In this document: in pieces, positions 29,927 to 31,505 of the stretch
How positions within the stretch are numbered: the first letter of the stretch is position 1
Layout of the letters: every line of letters begins with the position of its first letter
From: a virus
IMG/VR virus record: IMGVR_UViG_3300047471_000182
Span: 1 to 31,505 of that record
Strand: one strand, 5' to 3'
Length of the DNA stretch: 31,505 nt
The notes under the pieces: model-generated
Seen by the model: the letters and a program-made list of their open reading frames with translations, nothing else
Database searches by the model: none
Told to the model about the DNA's origin: nothing
Made by a program: the position numbers and the translations under genes

Positions 29927-30096
29927 GCAGAGCCAAGCCGGACTGCGCAGTGCACAGGAAAGCTACGCGATCCGCTGCCTTGCGATGATCAGCGCCTCCG
30001 CTCCTTATTCAAGGGAGCGAAGGCTCCTTGGTTTGCCGTGCGCTGCCGGGACGTGCTTCGCAAGGCGCAGGCACGCCGTGCCGCGCGCGGCCCTGC
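29927..30096 (-). repeat. Pentanucleotide (GCNNN) array downstream of RAMP-like gene B
   Basis: The 222-nt gap between the J gene and the stop of gene B contains no supported gene. On the minus strand from 30096 to 30032, 11 of 13 consecutive pentamers start at the same phase with GC (GCAGG GCCGC GCGCG GCACG and on). Farther on, 29927-29986, a second block reads GC every five bases in another phase (plus strand GCAGA GCCAA GCCGG). Because GC is its own complement, strand cannot be told from this pattern. The middle (29987-30031) holds a GGAGC/GCTCC hairpin and weaker periodicity. Confidence 0.7.
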
Positions 30097-30115
30097 ATTA
30101 CGACTAATCCGCAAC

Positions 30116-30715
30116 CTACGCCGCCTTTTTCTCCTCTTTCTCGATCTCCCACTTCGTGACGACGAAGCGGCCGAACGGCCCCTTGCGGGCGGGGCGAAAG
30201 TCTCCGAGGCCGATCCGCTTCCCGGCATCGTCGAGGAGCTGGCGAACGAGCGGCATCGCGAACATCCCGAGGTCAACCTCCAGCCCGAACGAGATCGACC
30301 AGCGATCGAAGCGCGGCCGGTGACACATGATCCGCCCACCCGTCGATGGGATGACGACCGAGCGCGAGTCGACCTCCCATGCCGGTTGCCCGAGGAGCGG
30401 GCACGTCAGATCGACGAGGTTAACCGCTGCCGGGACGAGAGACGACTTCTGCGTAGTGATCTTCGAGCGCCCGGCCTTGTGGAACACGCCCGCGTCGATA
30501 ATGGCGCGGAAGATGTTCGTCCCCGGAACGTGGACGATCCCCTGCTCGTCGACGTAGACCTTTTTCGAGGCCTGCTCGCGCGGCGTGCCCTTATCGCCGG
30601 TGATGGCCGACGACGTTCCTCCTTCCATCTTCAGCGCTGCCGCGTCGGTGAACTTGTTCATAATCAGCGGCGTCGTGCCAGTGATCTCGACCTGGACCAT
30701 TCTTATCGTGTTCAT
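30116..30715 (-). CDS. RAMP/Cas7-like protein B, 199 aa (minus strand)
   Basis: Paralogue of the protein at 11672-12346. Aligned blocks: VQVEITGTTPLIMNKFTDAA near residue 8; GIVHVPGTNIFRAIIDAGVF near 60; HRPRFDRWSISFGLEVDLGM near 135; FAMPLVRQLLDDAGKRIGLG near 153; DFRPARKGPFGRFVVTKWEI near 172. VPGTNIFR aligns with GIPAASFR in A, and RPARKGPFGRF with RPDSKNSPGMGWGTF. The late GLGDFRP..GPFGRF segment is close to the Gly-rich loop of RAMP proteins. It is the only minus-strand gene in the tail region, has no partner gene like the one beside A, and the periodic GC pattern runs right up to its ATG. Function unknown. It probably binds nucleic acid if the fold inference holds. Confidence 0.7.
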   Translation of the reverse strand: MNTIRMVQVEITGTTPLIMNKFTDAAALKMEGGTSSAITGDKGTPREQASKKVYVDEQGIVHVPGTNIFRAIIDAGVFHKAGRSKITTQKSSLVPAAVNLVDLTCPLLGQPAWEVDSRSVVIPSTGGRIMCHRPRFDRWSISFGLEVDLGMFAMPLVRQLLDDAGKRIGLGDFRPARKGPFGRFVVTKWEIEKEEKKAA

Positions 30716-30782
30716 GGTTCGCCTTGCCGTGGAGCGCTAAGCACCGCAGTGCCTGACAAAGCATCGCTTTGCCGCGCCACAC
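30713..30782 (-). repeat. Pentanucleotide (GCNNN) array upstream of gene B
   Basis: Read on the minus strand, 14 pentamers from 30782 to 30713 (GTGTG GCGCG GCAAA GCGAT, GCTTT GTCAG GCACT GCGGT, GCTTA GCGCT CCACG GCAAG GCGAA, CCATG) keep GC or a one-base variant in phase, and the last unit contains the start codon. No Shine-Dalgarno sequence is seen apart from this pattern. Confidence 0.65.
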
Positions 30783-30797
30783 ACATCAGGACCTCAA

Positions 30798-30887
30798 ATC
30801 GCCCCGCTTCGACGCGCCGTACATTGCTGAGATGGACGGTTGTGCGCGGAACGGGGCGATCTGAAGTTCCAAGGTGTCCATCTCAGC
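30798..30887. promoter_or_regulatory. Two interleaved inverted repeats (pseudoknot-type order)
   Basis: Arm A ATCGCCCCG (30798-30806) is complementary to A' CGGGGCGAT (30852-30860). Arm B GCTGAGATGGAC (30826-30837) is complementary to B' GTCCATCTCAGC (30876-30887). The order A-B-A'-B' allows a pseudoknot in RNA or two alternative hairpins. It occupies the 152-nt gap between the array of gene B and the second J gene. Confidence 0.6.
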
Positions 30888-30933
30888 GAGACGAGATCTA
30901 TCCGATCTATCTGGCCCGTGTAAAGGTAATTGC

Positions 30934-31505
30934 GTGAGTACGCCATCGATCACGGATCTTCTTGCTCCGCCGGACTCAACCAGTATCGAGAGTCTTTTGT
31001 TGGCGTATCTGTCGGTTGCTGCAAACCCTGTCACGGACTGGGAAAATGGCAGCGTGATGAAGACGATGCTCATGATCGAGACCCAGATCTTGAGCGACCT
31101 TCTCGGCCCCGGAACCCCGCCCGCTGTCCAATCGATGCTCGCCAACCTCCTGGCGAACGGCTACCCGGACACCGCGACCGGCGACAGCCTGGCGACGCTC
31201 GCCGATGGCTGGTTCGAGGTCGAGAAGGATCCCGGCAGCTTCGCGATCCAGACGGTCACGTTCGCCTGCGACGCTGGCCACGGGCCCTACATCTTCACTG
31301 CTGGTCTCGAGGAGGCGCTCGGCTCCGACGGAAAGGTCTACGTCGCCGCCGGCAGCGGGACGCTCTCGACGAGTTCCGCGCTGACGCTCGACTTCGATGC
31401 GCGCGCCCCCGGCCTCGCCAAGGCCCTGATCACCAGCCTGCGCTACGGCCTCCCCGGCGTGACGGTCAGCGCGGCAGTCATCAAGGTGGTCCTCGGCGTG
31501 CCGCA
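30934..31505 (+). CDS. Second baseplate J-like protein, 3' end cut off
   Basis: The gene starts at GTG 30934, with AAAGG (30922-30926) 7 nt upstream, and runs off the window after about 190 codons. It begins VSTPSITDLLAPPDSTSIES and continues DWENGSVMKTMLMIETQILS, LLANGYPDTATGDSLATLAD and GWFEVEKDPGSFAIQTVTFA. This is the N-terminal plan of the baseplate J-like gene at 28379 (helices, then the transition to beta strands near GPYIFTAGLEEALGSDGKVY). Two J-like paralogues in series are separated by the gene B cassette on the opposite strand. It was probably contiguous with the first J gene before the cassette was inserted. Confidence 0.75.
   Translation, partial: MSTPSITDLLAPPDSTSIESLLLAYLSVAANPVTDWENGSVMKTMLMIETQILSDLLGPGTPPAVQSMLANLLANGYPDTATGDSLATLADGWFEVEKDPGSFAIQTVTFACDAGHGPYIFTAGLEEALGSDGKVYVAAGSGTLSTSSALTLDFDARAPGLAKALITSLRYGLPGVTVSAAVIKVVLGVP

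Noticed and set aside
29894-30937. A 347-codon plus-strand frame opposite gene B
   Set aside because: It is read through the array and the antisense of the RAMP-like gene, has no recognisable domain, and is rich in R/D/P. Gene B aligns with protein A, which settles the strand.

Overview
The window is about 31.5 kb of a high-GC tailed-phage (or prophage) genome. I see no rRNA, tRNA, integrase or host housekeeping gene. A contractile tail (sheath, tube, tape measure, hub, wedge, baseplate J) makes it a myovirus-type phage. The host cannot be named. At least six genes carry a TANNNT box exactly 6 nt before their ATG, the geometry of leaderless transcripts, which suggests a high-GC host that translates leaderless mRNAs well, such as an actinobacterium. 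Other genes have ordinary GGAG/AGGAG sites.

Layout. (1) 1-1.7 kb: a ParB-like protein followed by a separate DNA methyltransferase that looks like the other half of a common phage fusion. The join carries three poly-G tracts, a tetranucleotide repeat and a perfect 23-bp inverted repeat. (2) 1.7-6.9 kb: accessory genes, including a BppU-N-like protein, two glycosyltransferase-like proteins, several overlapping small unknown genes and a ribbon-helix-helix regulator. (3) 7-11.6 kb: small and large terminase, three small genes, portal. (4) 11.6-13.4 kb: a cassette between portal and MuF genes. It holds a protein with RAMP/Cas7-like motifs, a partner gene, and about 540 nt of non-coding DNA with a striking 5-nt periodicity (NNNGG steps), closed by an intrinsic terminator. 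(5) 13.4-20.6 kb: head genes (MuF-like, DUF2213-type protease with an internal start for a scaffold, decoration protein, DUF2184-type capsid protein, connectors), with two small minus-strand genes inserted. (6) 20.6-29.9 kb: tail genes (sheath, tube, frameshifted assembly chaperone, tape measure, hub/spike, gp25-like wedge, baseplate J). (7) 29.9-30.9 kb: a minus-strand paralogue of the RAMP-like protein, flanked by 5-nt-periodic GCNNN DNA and sitting between two baseplate J-like genes. The second J gene runs off the end.

The structural genes form an ordinary head-to-tail assembly line. The most unusual signal is the pair of paralogous RAMP-like proteins, each beside long pentanucleotide-periodic non-coding DNA and each inserted into the structural operon. 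I propose these as a protein-plus-array system of unknown function. The fold and the protein-array link are inferences; the paralogy and the 5-nt periodicity are visible directly.
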